Part shown: piece by piece, positions 1-8,946 of the stretch
Layout: each line of letters starts with the position of its first letter
Position numbering within the stretch: the stretch's first letter is position 1
DNA from: Agapetus fuscipes
Taxonomy: Eukaryota; Arthropoda; Insecta; Trichoptera; Glossosomatidae
Assembly (NCBI GenBank): GCA_951799405.1
Contig: OX637345.1
Location: 7,068,001-7,132,000 of the forward strand
Length of the DNA: 64,000 bases
Reading direction: 5' to 3'
Translations under genes and position numbers: made by a program
Notes under the pieces: generated by a model
What the model was told of the DNA's origin: nothing
Seen by the model: the letters and a program-made list of their open reading frames with translations, nothing else
Database searches by the model: none

Positions 1-75
1 CCGCCGGGATACGAATCCACAACCTTCCATTTACGAGTCCAAAGTGTTGCCACTGGACTACGGACCGGTCCAAGA
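1..75 (-). repeat. S1 tRNA-derived SINE head, cut by window edge
   Basis: The reverse strand reads the S1 start: accggtccgtagtc (A-box like) and a gattcg-type B box next to cggcgg. Same family as 1490, 13240 and 38773. Confidence 0.7.
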
Positions 76-239
76 AATGCCAACGACACGCGGTGTACCT
101 GAGCGGTCACCCATCCAGGTAGCATCCGCGCCCAATGTTGCTTAACTTCGGTGATCTGATGAGAACCGGTGCTTTCAACATGGTATCGTCGTTGACATCC
201 TACAAGGAATCTGCAGAAGCTCAGACTACCCCTAGCGGA

Positions 240-330
240 ATGTTGACCGAGTTACAGTTACAATATCCAAGGTGCGAATTGCTATGATAATCGCCAATCT
301 TTGCTGAAGAGGCACAAGAAGATGATGAAT
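240..330 (+). repeat. LINE 3'-end remnant
   Basis: The segment gataatcgccaatctttg followed by a GAAGA-type purine run resembles the end of the LINE copy at 10320-10378. Confidence 0.35.
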
Positions 331-815
331 GAAATAATCCATCCAGATATATCGATGACGCTATCCCACATAACACGTAACGCTTCTGTCTCCTTGGCTT
401 GCCTTTGTCGACTCCGATGCGGTCACTTTGTAGTATAGGAAAACAATATCATCACTTCCTAAGATGCATCACAGAATAGTGAACAATCTAGAAAATATAC
501 AACTACTATTTTTAGATGAGAATTCAATGTAATGTCGATAAATATAGGCAAGGATTTACATTGAAACTTGATTGTAATTCAATACGAGGTACATATTGAC
601 TTTGACCGTAACTATAATAGAAGCAGTGTAGGGTTGATAAAAAAAAGTAAGTAAGTACAAGTAAGTAACGAAAAGTATTAAATCTCTACATAAGACAGCT
701 GCATACACTAAAATTTGCATCTATCGTTCATAAACTTTACGTTATTGATATAAGATTGTCATTAATGAAAAGAATCAGTCGTGTTTATTGATTAATTATT
801 TATCTTAATCACTAA
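331..815. other. AT-rich intron, no gene seen
   Basis: Within intron 1 of the claudin-like gene. No open frame with coding character and no repeat family recognised. Confidence 0.4.
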
Positions 816-942
816 GGCCCAGTATTTTCAAAGTTAGCATAGCAACTTTATACTAAATGAAAAGAACGCGCTTGCGTCAATCGTGTGGATATTTTTTTTA
901 TAAGTTTAAAGTCACATAAGCTAACGTTGGAAATACCGGACC
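816..942. mobile_element. M1 MITE, 127 bp, TAA target-site duplication
   Basis: The ends ggcccagtattttcaa and its inverted form (taccggacc) are flanked by TAA at 813-815 and 943-945. Sister copies lie at 29584 and 48569. The 3-bp TWA duplication points to PIF/Harbinger-type mobilisation. Confidence 0.75.
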
Positions 943-1489
943 TAAGTTTAAAGATATTAAATAACAGGACAAATGTCGCTACAAAATATATTTAAAAAAA
1001 ATGTTCATTTTTATTTTCTCTAAAACAAAATTTATGCGTTATGTATTAGAGATGTAGTTGTTTGTTGTAAAATTGTATCTATTTTTATCTTTTATGAGTT
1101 TTTTCTTTTGATTTAAAAAGTGTATATATATTTATTTTTCAAATATGGGAATAGATTTTTGATGTGAATGTGAACAGTTCTCCAAATTTAAGAAGACACC
1201 ATCGACCATGTTACATTATTTCAAAGATTTCCGACTGCCCTGCTTGACAAAGTGTACGTCACGGTTTCTCTGGAACAGCACGCGAGTCGCATACAATATC
1301 ACAAGATGGTGACGTGAGAACATAACAATCACTTCCAATAACAGCGACCTGGTTATCATGTATGAAGTGTCCTACATCTGCAGCTATGGGTGTGAAAACA
1401 GTACGCTAACTAGGCGCCAATAGCCAGACGGCAAAGAAAACTTCAGTAATAATAATATTAGGATGATTAACTTCGGTGATCTGATGAGA
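943..1489. other. Intron DNA, no gene or known repeat seen
   Basis: AT-rich; the stretch at 1200-1400 is less AT-rich but has no supported exon. Confidence 0.35.
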
Positions 1490-1990
1490 ACCGGTCCGTA
1501 GTTCAGTGGTAGCACTTCGGACTCTGAATGGGAAGGTTAATGGTTCGATTCGCGGCGGAGCACAAAAAAAATCCATTTATATTTTCAAATTTGCTCTTCG
1601 CTGGGTTCAAAAATTCATAAAACCTTTACCAATGACCGGTCACGAAAGGTCCATCCAGCCTTACAGCAACTGGGTCTTGTTTGAAAATTGGCACTTTGTC
1701 AGCGACGACGATCAAGCTCGTAAAAAGGTCGATAGCTCAATTGGTAGAATGCTTGCATTCCATGCAGAGAGCAAGGGTTCGATCTCAAAGGTTTACTCAG
1801 CCTTCACAAGAAATGAGAACCAGCCCCCCCGGGAGCTGAGCAACCCCCACTTCAACTGAAAGTGGTTGGTGTGAGGCCGGCCCCCTTACCTGTAAAAATA
1901 AATAGGTCCCGAAGCGCCACATGCGACCCCTTCGGGGATAACGCAGGCAAGAAGTTACACAATTGTGTAGCTAAGTTGCGTTTGCGTTTA
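1490..1990 (+). mobile_element. Dimeric tRNA-derived SINE (S1 + S2)
   Basis: The S1 head (ccgtagttcagtggt; gttcgattcg) runs to 1727 and is fused to an S2 head (tagctcaattggtaga; gggttcgatctc) at 1728. The identical junction is at about 17880 (+) and 56050 (-), so this is a fixed dimer and not a chance neighbour. Confidence 0.75.
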
Positions 1991-1994
1991 TTTA

Positions 1995-2272
1995 TTTGGT
2001 GAGCCCTGTTTTTGCGTGAATCATACCTCCAGAGCCCTCTGCAAGCTTGATCGTCGATAGAGAAATCACCAATTGTCAAGCGAGACCCAATTGCTGTAAG
2101 GCTGGATGGACCTTTGGTGACCGATCTTTGGTAAGGGTATATTAATTTTTCAACCCAGCGAAGAGCATATTTGAAAAAACAAATGATATATTTTTGTGCT
2201 CCGCTGGGAATCGCACTCACGACCTTCGATTAACGAGTCTGACGCGTAACCACTAAACTACGGACCGGTCAA
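1995..2272 (-). mobile_element. S1 SINE
   Basis: The reverse strand carries the S1 body from accggtccgtagtttagt to the caccaaataa end. It lies tail-to-tail with the dimer on its left. Confidence 0.7.
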
Positions 2273-2444
2273 AGTACTTTGATGATGACGTTTCTTGACT
2301 AATAGTTTGGTGTATGAGGCTGACCCCCATGTTCATATCGCCACCTTAAATGTAAAACTGAATAAGTGCTGATTCACTGATTTGAGAGATCGTGGATAAA
2401 ACATTATATTGCGCGTAACTTCTTAGTGAGTGGACTAAATATGC

Positions 2445-2875
2445 GTGCTTCCAATACCCACCTATGGCTTGGAAAAAAAAAGGCTCACTCAGCTTAGCGC
2501 CAACAGACTGAGAACGTGCCAAGGAGACATTGAAAGGAGGATGCTGGGAATCAGCCTCAGAGACAAGGTTTCAAACCAGGAGATCCAAAGACGCACTGGT
2601 GTCACTGATGTCATACAGCGATTGGCCTGCTTAAAGTGGCGCTGGGCTGGTCACGTCGCAAGGCAGGACCATGACAGGTGGCCCAAAAAATGATCGTCTA
2701 GTGGTGACCCAGGATGTTCAAGCGGGATGTGGGGAGACCCCAACTGAGGTGGCTGGACGACATCAAGAAAACTGCAGGCAGAGGATGCCTGAACACAGCA
2801 GCCGATAGACAGAATGGAGAGGTTCAGAGGAGGCCTACGTCCAGGAGTGGACTGAGGAAGAAGAAGAAGAAGGTC
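2445..2875 (+). mobile_element. RTE-like LINE 3' end, decayed
   Basis: The frame at 2445-2693 reads the RT C-terminus (LSANRLRTCQGDIERRMLGI and LKWRWAGHVARQ). After a frame break it continues as RWLDDIKKTAG-like and EEAYVQEW-like coding, and ends in a GAA repeat at about 2858-2870. Typical 3' end of RTE LINEs. Confidence 0.75.
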
Positions 2876-3001
2876 ATGACAAACTTCTAAACTACATGGT
2901 AGTCACGCTTTTTGTGTTTTCTATCGTAGAAAATAGGAAATAAGTTGAATTTATTTGCAGAGCCCATGCTAGATTATTACGTTACTTATTAAGTTTTACC
3001 T

Positions 3002-3499
3002 TCAACTTATCGATATGAGATTTGGTTTTTTGTAAGCACACATGCCATTACAATGCCAGAACAAAGCGGAGAAAGCCATGCAGAGGTACTGGACACCCCC
3101 AGGACACCCCCTGGCTGCTGGATTTAAGACAATACAAGACGCTAATACTCGCATCACATCAGAGCCCTCTCTCAACTGTCGCCTACATACGTTTATTATA
3201 ATGATGTAGTTGTAATAATCTAGTTTTACTCGAGAAAGTCTATTGCCTTCAACATGACAAGTTTCCATCAAATTTTCCGATCAAGATAAGCCGTTTACAT
3301 TTAATCTAAGTTGCATTGTTGTCGTGCAGATGGCAACAATGACGCTCTAAGTGCCACAAGCGCTCTCTTACCCCATTTCCCAAAGACTTCTATTGTCAGT
3401 TCAGTATTGAGAATGTGGGCAACTTTCAGAAATATCTAACTAGCAGTAAACGATGTCATCTGATCGAATCTAAGTTGCAAACTTTGTAAGAAGAGATAA
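3002..3499. other. Intron DNA without supported exon
   Basis: A minus frame of 89 codons at 3002-3271 has no splice context or family resemblance that I trust. Left unassigned. Confidence 0.3.
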
Positions 3500-3812
3500 T
3501 AATAATATAATAATATTAGGATGATTTGTTTGGTGAGCGCTGTTTTTGTGTCTATCACATCTCAAGAGCCCTCTGTGAGCTTGGTCATCGCTGTAGAAAG
3601 CACCAATTCTCAAGCAAGACCCAGTTTTTGTAAGGTTGGATGGAGCTTTCAGTGATCGGTCTTGGGTAAAGGCTAATGAATTTTTCAACCCAGCGAAGAG
3701 CACATTTGGAAATATAAATTGTTTATTTTGTGCTCCGCCGGGATTCGAATCTACGACCTTCCATTTACGAGTCCGAAGTGTTGCCACTGGACTACGGACC
3801 GGTCCAAGAAAT
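3500..3812 (-). mobile_element. S1 SINE, near full length
   Basis: The reverse strand reads from accggtccgtagtccagtgg (A box) and ggattcgaatc region (B box) to the ATT-rich tail at about 3500. Confidence 0.75.
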
Positions 3813-3897
3813 CACTATATAGATGCTAAGAAGAGATCACAAAGAGATCAACAAAGAGATCAAACAAGAGATCACTATATAGATGCTAAAAAAGAGT
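3812..3897. repeat. Short direct repeats
   Basis: atcactatatagatgctaa occurs at 3812 and 3870, and the stretch between them repeats agagatca units. Confidence 0.6.
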
Positions 3898-3924
3898 AAG
3901 CCCAAATCTCAAATGTAATGATGG

Positions 3925-4110
3925 ATGATTTATTTCCGGTGGCGCCGTTTAATGATCACAGACCATCTCAAGGACGCCGTGGCTCTTCGAAAACAGCATT
4001 TTCTTAAGTCTTCTTCTGAGGGTAATGGTGGGCTGGTCAGAGGGAAGGTCGACAGGCAGCTTGTTCCAGGCAACTGGCCCAGCTACCCCAAAGCTCCTGT
4101 CCGCAGGGTA
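3925..4110 (-). mobile_element. LINE RT C-terminal fragment
   Basis: The minus strand reads GPVAWNKLPVDLPSD then [19 protein letters not shown] and a stop, the usual C-terminal block of CR1/Jockey-type RTs. A relative is at 56255-56420 (-). Confidence 0.6.
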
Positions 4111-4484
4111 TAAATATAGTCGTCATTCTATGTGAGAGGGTTGGCATTGGTAAGAAACTATTTTTAAAATATCGGTGGTCAGCCTCAAGTCAAGAAACTA
4201 GTACGGTGGCATTATATATAAATGGTAGTAGGTGCATGAATGTTCCTACAACTGTTATAATTATCAAATCCGTTATTGACCGCAAACGCTTGCAAATGAA
4301 TGATCTGAAAATTGATCTACAAAGCTCTGTACACTCACCATAACCTCAATTCATTTAAATATATCAATGTACATTAAATTCCATGAAATCATCACGTGTT
4401 TTAAGATCTTTTCTTAGCAATAGCACAACCTCTCTTTGAAATTTCTTACTTAAAATAGTTTGGACGCAACACAATTAAAAACTA

Positions 4485-4772
4485 TGCTACACATATAGCG
4501 TAATTCCTTGCTAAAGGGTGGTATGGGGTGAGTGAAACCAACTTAATTTTACAGGTAAGGGGGCCGGTCTGACGCCAAGTTCCCCTCTTAACTAGAAGTG
4601 GGAATTTTCTAGCTCTCGGGGGGCTGGTATTCATTTATTATAAAGGCTGAGTAAAACTTGCCGGTATTATAAACACCGTAGCGGGAAACATTGCTGAAAA
4701 CCTTGATTAAGATCGAACCCTACTCCCTGCATTTTACGCAAGAATTCCAACTGAGCTCTCGACTTGGTAATG
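4485..4772 (-). mobile_element. S2 SINE unit
   Basis: The reverse strand has the tRNA-like start near 4772, gttcgatctt, and the body with cccccgagagctagaa and ccggcccccttacctg. Confidence 0.65.
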
Positions 4773-4864
4773 TAGCCTTTAAAGTAAGATTCAAAATTTA
4801 TATGGTTCAATGTTTGTTATTCTAAAGGAAAAGGAGAAAAAATATTTTGATACGTAGGTATTTG

Positions 4865-4960
4865 CCTCTACCCAGTGCACGCGCCTTAAAATCCCTATTT
4901 AGAGCTGCAGCGTCGAAAGTATAAAATCGCCAATCTTTGACAAAACGACAAGGAAGAAGA
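4865..4960 (+). repeat. LINE 3' remnant
   Basis: ccctatttagagctgcag followed by aaaatcgccaatctttg and GAAGAAGA matches the end block seen at 10320 and 29480. Confidence 0.35.
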
Positions 4961-5392
4961 TTCGTTAAGACGATGTCGATATATAATGTTGTTCCAATGG
5001 TAGTTGTAAAAAACACATGTAGTAATTATTTAAAATTACTTCTTGTTCAAATTCACAAAATAATTATACAGCTGTTCTCTATATTTAAATTTAACAGTAT
5101 GTATTTGATCTTTGATTAAAAAAATGGCAGAAAAAAAATTCGATTATTCAATGAGCAAATACACATGCTGAATTATTTTTAATTTGGAATATGTAATAGT
5201 TTGACATGAGGTTGACAACCGATAATGGAAAATACATCTTTGAAAAAACAATCTTGTTAGAAAAGGCGGTGAGAGTAATGGAAATTTATTTGTGGTTTAG
5301 ATCTTATTTGGCTTTGGATTCGTAATCGGATGGTAGTGTGTTCGGTTCTCGGTGGAGCACATAAAAATATTATTAATTTTCACATTTGTTTT

Positions 5393-7015
5393 ACACTAAT
5401 CTAATCTAATCAAATCTAATCTAAGTTGCAAGGATATGTTACATTGGAGATTCACATTACATGCATTCTCACAACCAGACACGTACAAGTTCGCGCTTGC
5501 ACATGCCTCATGTGAACCTACAACATAAAAACCAAATCTCAAATGGACATACACCCTGCAACTCTTGCCGTCCTTCCCTGAGACAGGGGTGACATTGGCA
5601 AAGTGAACCATTTTTACAGCATGGGTGGTCAGCCGCATACCAACCTATAAGTCAAGGAACACACACACACGACAAATTACATTTTATACATCATTAAATA
5701 ATAATATCCAAATACAAAATATCCATTTACAAACAAAAACAAATTCCAATTTAATAAACCCTATTCGCCAACATTACAGATCAACCGCCATTTCTTTCTG
5801 TCCTTACATACTTCTTTCATTTCCTCCAGAGTCATAACCTTCTTCATACAAGCTCTTCTTTTATTATGACTCTGGATATTCCATTCATTCGCAATTTCGG
5901 ATATTTGGTCCATCCATACCTTTCTCGGTCTTCCTCTACCACGACATCCATCTATTCTACCAACATATACTTTCTTCGTCAGTCTTTCCTCATTCATTCT
6001 CTCCATATGCCCAAACCATCTTAACAAACTTCTTTTAATCTTCACTTTCACACTTTCTCTTGCACCACATTCTTCTCTTACAAAATCATTCCTCACCCTG
6101 TCACTCCGTTTTTTCCCAATCATACTTCTTAGAAAGTCCATTTCAACAGTATGGACTTTACTAATTTCACTTTCATTCACCGTCCAGGCCTCGCTTCCAT
6201 ACATCAAGGTGGGTAAAAGTATGCCACTGCGTACCGCCAATCGAGCATTTTTTGATATGTTTTGATTTTTGGCGATACAAGCTGTGGCACCCAGTACACA
6301 CCTGCCCTTCATTACTCTTCTTTCAAATTCACCGGTCATTCTTCCATCTTTTTCAAACTTACTTCCCAGGTATACAAACTCATTTACGACATCAACATTC
6401 ATTCCATTAATTTTAAATTCAAAATTCATACTTTCATCATCTCTTTCAAAAATCAATACTTTCGTCTTACTTGCATTCAACTTCAGATGGTTACCTAACA
6501 AAGCTTCATTCAATCTAGAGAGCATTGTTTGCAATTCTACTGCTGAATCAGATACAAGAACTGCATCATCTGCATACAGTATAACACTCACTTTGCTCTC
6601 TCCTATCATCAATCCACAATCATTAAGTCTAGCATCTCTGACACACTTGTCCATGACTATGTTAAATAGCCATGGACTCATCACACATCCTTGCCTCACA
6701 CCCTTATAAACTTCAAAGCACTCGCTATACTCACCATCAATACGAACACATGCCTTACTATTTTCATAGTTGGCATGCACCGCACCTAGGAGAGCCCCAT
6801 TCACTCCGTATGCTTTCAAAACATCCCATAACATACCTCTGTCTACTGAGTCAAAAGCCTTTTCCAGATCTACAAAGGCCGTGAACAGCTTCCGCCTCAC
6901 CGACAATTGTTTTTCAACAAGTTGTCGTAGAGTAAAAATCTGATCAACACAGCCTCTACCGGCCATAAAGCCGGACTGTATATCGGAAATCCTTTCACTA
7001 GTAGTCAGAATCACA
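5393..7015 (-). mobile_element. 5'-truncated LINE with intact reverse-transcriptase frame and (GATTA)n tail
   Basis: An uninterrupted minus-strand frame (5761-7014, 417 codons to the stop) carries non-LTR RT motifs: FVDLEKAFDSVDR (residues 47-59), GVRQGCVMSPWLFN (105-118) and YADD (147-150). Its C-terminal part contains LLRWFGHMERMNEE and GRGRPRKVWMD. There is no endonuclease, so the copy is 5'-truncated. The 3' UTR ends at about 5393 in repeats of GATTA. A run of 19 A residues (minus sense) abuts the 5' break. Clade RTE-like or a related APE-type LINE; not settled. The open frame suggests a recent insertion. It lies inside intron 1 of the claudin-like gene. Confidence 0.85.
5761..7014 (-). 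CDS. LINE reverse transcriptase, partial (N-terminus missing)
   Basis: It makes cDNA from LINE RNA by target-primed reverse transcription. The first in-frame codon is GTG at the truncation point, not a true start. The protein ends KKWRLICNVGE. The active-site YADD and upstream D in FVDLEKAFD are both present, so the catalytic core is not visibly broken, but the element lacks its endonuclease. Confidence 0.8.
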   Translation of the reverse strand: MILTTSERISDIQSGFMAGRGCVDQIFTLRQLVEKQLSVRRKLFTAFVDLEKAFDSVDRGMLWDVLKAYGVNGALLGAVHANYENSKACVRIDGEYSECFEVYKGVRQGCVMSPWLFNIVMDKCVRDARLNDCGLMIGESKVSVILYADDAVLVSDSAVELQTMLSRLNEALLGNHLKLNASKTKVLIFERDDESMNFEFKINGMNVDVVNEFVYLGSKFEKDGRMTGEFERRVMKGRCVLGATACIAKNQNISKNARLAVRSGILLPTLMYGSEAWTVNESEISKVHTVEMDFLRSMIGKKRSDRVRNDFVREECGARESVKVKIKRSLLRWFGHMERMNEERLTKKVYVGRIDGCRGRGRPRKVWMDQISEIANEWNIQSHNKRRACMKKVMTLEEMKEVCKDRKKWRLICNVGE

Positions 7016-7061
7016 TTTTTTTTTTTTTTTTTTTGAACACTGAATTGAAAAAAGATTTTGC

Positions 7062-7380
7062 AAAACCGGTCACCAAAGGTCCATCTAGCCTTTCAGCAAA
7101 TGGGTCTTGCTTGAGTATGGAGAATATGACGTCTCACGGCTAGGTTGCTGGAGAACAGGCAAACAGATATTTTGTTATAGGTTACTGGGAATCGCAGTCA
7201 CATAAAAGTGTGACGAAAAAAAATAGTTCCAGAGTCCATTGGCGCATTCTTGATCGACGGCCAAGCTGGCAGAGAGATCTTGAGGTGTGATTCACATAAA
7301 AACAGCGCACACCAAAAATTAAAATAGCCATGATGATCGCTAATCTTCGTTAGAATTGACACCTAAAGAAGAAGAAGTAA
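7062..7380 (+). repeat. Broken S1 SINE with LINE 3' end
   Basis: S1 pieces at 7062-7125 (accggtcaccaaaggtccat) and 7228-7315 (gatcgacggccaagct) are separated by unrelated DNA. They are followed by gccatgatgatcgctaatct and a GAAGAAG end of the LINE type at 10320. Confidence 0.5.
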
Positions 7381-7479
7381 ATATGATGACACCCTCCAAA
7401 TGAACATGGAAATTTCGAAAAACAGCAGCCGATTGACAAGCATGTAAAGGATTTGACCTTCGTGATGTATTTATACTAA

Positions 7480-7636
7480 GAGCCCGTTGCCACTTGTCGG
7501 GTGTCGGATTCCAGTGGCATAGCATTTCGGACAAAATCGGGTTCCGACAAGTGTGAATAGCTCCATACATAATGTGCTGCCACTGGAACCTCCGATCAAT
7601 AAACGGACCCGACACCCGACAAGTGGGAACGGGCTC
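7480..7636. mobile_element. TIR element, 157 bp, TAA duplication
   Basis: The left end gagcccgttgccacttgtcg and the inverse of the right end agree over about 28 bp. It is flanked by TAA at 7477-7479 and 7637-7639. PIF/Harbinger-like MITE. Confidence 0.75.
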
Positions 7637-7680
7637 TAACTGTTGCATAAACCTCCAATCAATATTTGATTGACACATCG

Positions 7681-8467
7681 AATTTAATTGCTTAATTCTG
7701 GACCTCGGTTAAATATTTCTCGGAACTGGGTAATATTATGTTGGAATTTGAAAAGGAAAGATGATATAAATCAGCTGATTTGCGTAAATGCAACCAATTT
7801 TTTTATTTGTTGGGAGAAATCACACTTAATTCTGATTAGAGTTTGGTGCAACAAACCCTAATAAGTAATTACCAAAGACTGTTATGTTTACTATGAGTAA
7901 TCTGGATCATCAAGAGGCGCCAGTAGACCAAGCAGGTCACCAAGGCAATGTTGGAAGCCAAGTCTGCAGCCCACTAGACTAGATGACACACTAGTTAATT
8001 ATTGAGCCAAGAAAGTAAGCGGCAATACCATATTAATTACTGCCGATAATCTGGTCCACGTTTTGTAGAACGGATATAAATTTGATTAAAAATAATTATA
8101 ATCATATTTTGCAGCCGCCATACACTCTTATCTTCAATTTATGAAATGTTTCACCGGAAACTTTGTAAAACTCCATTAAAAAAATAGCAAATCCATAGGT
8201 CACTAGTTCAAATCCGGTTCGAAGGACCAAAAATTGTAGCAATCTGAATGGGAATCAGGGATAAACCCAGGAATACTGGAGAGGACCACAACTGTCAGAA
8301 ATTAAAGTCGATGTTTGAAAAGTACGAAAAAAATAAAATACGAAATACAAATGCGGTTGGTACACTGATGTCAAATGCCCAGATACTGAAATTCGCACGA
8401 AACTACGGCTTTATCTCGTACGAGTATTTAATCTTTAAAAATGTAGATGCATTTTGTCATTGATGAT
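7681..8467. other. Intron DNA, nothing recognised
   Basis: AT-rich, no coding or repeat signature that I can support. Confidence 0.3.
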
Positions 8468-8715
8468 GCATTGTCGGTATTATGGCCGAGGTCAAGTTGC
8501 TATTCTTGACTAGCGTATTTAGAACAGAATAACGCTGGTTCAAATCACGCTTGGCCCTTTGACCATAACCTCGACCCTGGTTCAACTGATTTCATTGCAT
8601 GCACACAAGCTTCTGCTTTCGCATGAAGATATCCGGCCAGGCAAAAGCGGTTGGAGAATTGCTTTCCTCCACAGACTACACAAATCTATTTTGTGTAGTC
8701 TGTGGAGGTCTGTAG
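8468..8715 (+). mobile_element. S3 SINE (tRNA-Leu/Ser-like head)
   Basis: The A-box-like tatggccgaggtcaagt and B-box-like ggttcaaatcac are followed by the family phrases tttgaccataac and ggccaggcaaaa. It ends in a perfect hairpin (8666-8684 / 8690-8708). Confidence 0.65.
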
Positions 8716-8816
8716 ATTAAAAAAACTTTTATCTATCATTTTACGAAAGAGAAGAAAAGTAAGATTACTCTATTATCTGGAAGTTGAAACATGGGTTAAT
8801 ATATAAAGTGACTCAC

Positions 8817-8946
8817 CAGTGGGAGGTCTCTCCTTGGGGTAGCATATCCTGAACAGTCCCCTCGTCCTTGTGAAGTAGTAGTACTTGGAGTTCATCTGCT
8901 CCAGCAGAACCTGCGCATTGCCATCTGTGTTCTTGGCTGCATAGTT
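8817..8946 (-). CDS. Claudin-like gene, exon 2 (first extracellular loop)
   Basis: On the minus strand a tattgcag acceptor precedes an open 130-nt segment ending in ACTG|gtgagt. It reads NYAAKNTDGNAQVLLEQMN, then a YYYF run, GLFRIC and KERPPT. Phase 0 entry matches the end of exon 1, and it leaves 1 nt for the next exon. Base composition is clearly more GC-rich than the flanks, and no repeat covers it. It is an isolated unique exon inside repeat-dense DNA. Confidence 0.78.

Noticed and set aside
3002..3271. Minus-strand 89-codon frame as a gene
   Set aside because: No domain, no splice or start context that I trust, and it lies in repeat-rich intron DNA.
6269..6709. Plus-strand frames over the LINE
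   Set aside because: They are antisense shadows of the minus-strand reverse transcriptase.
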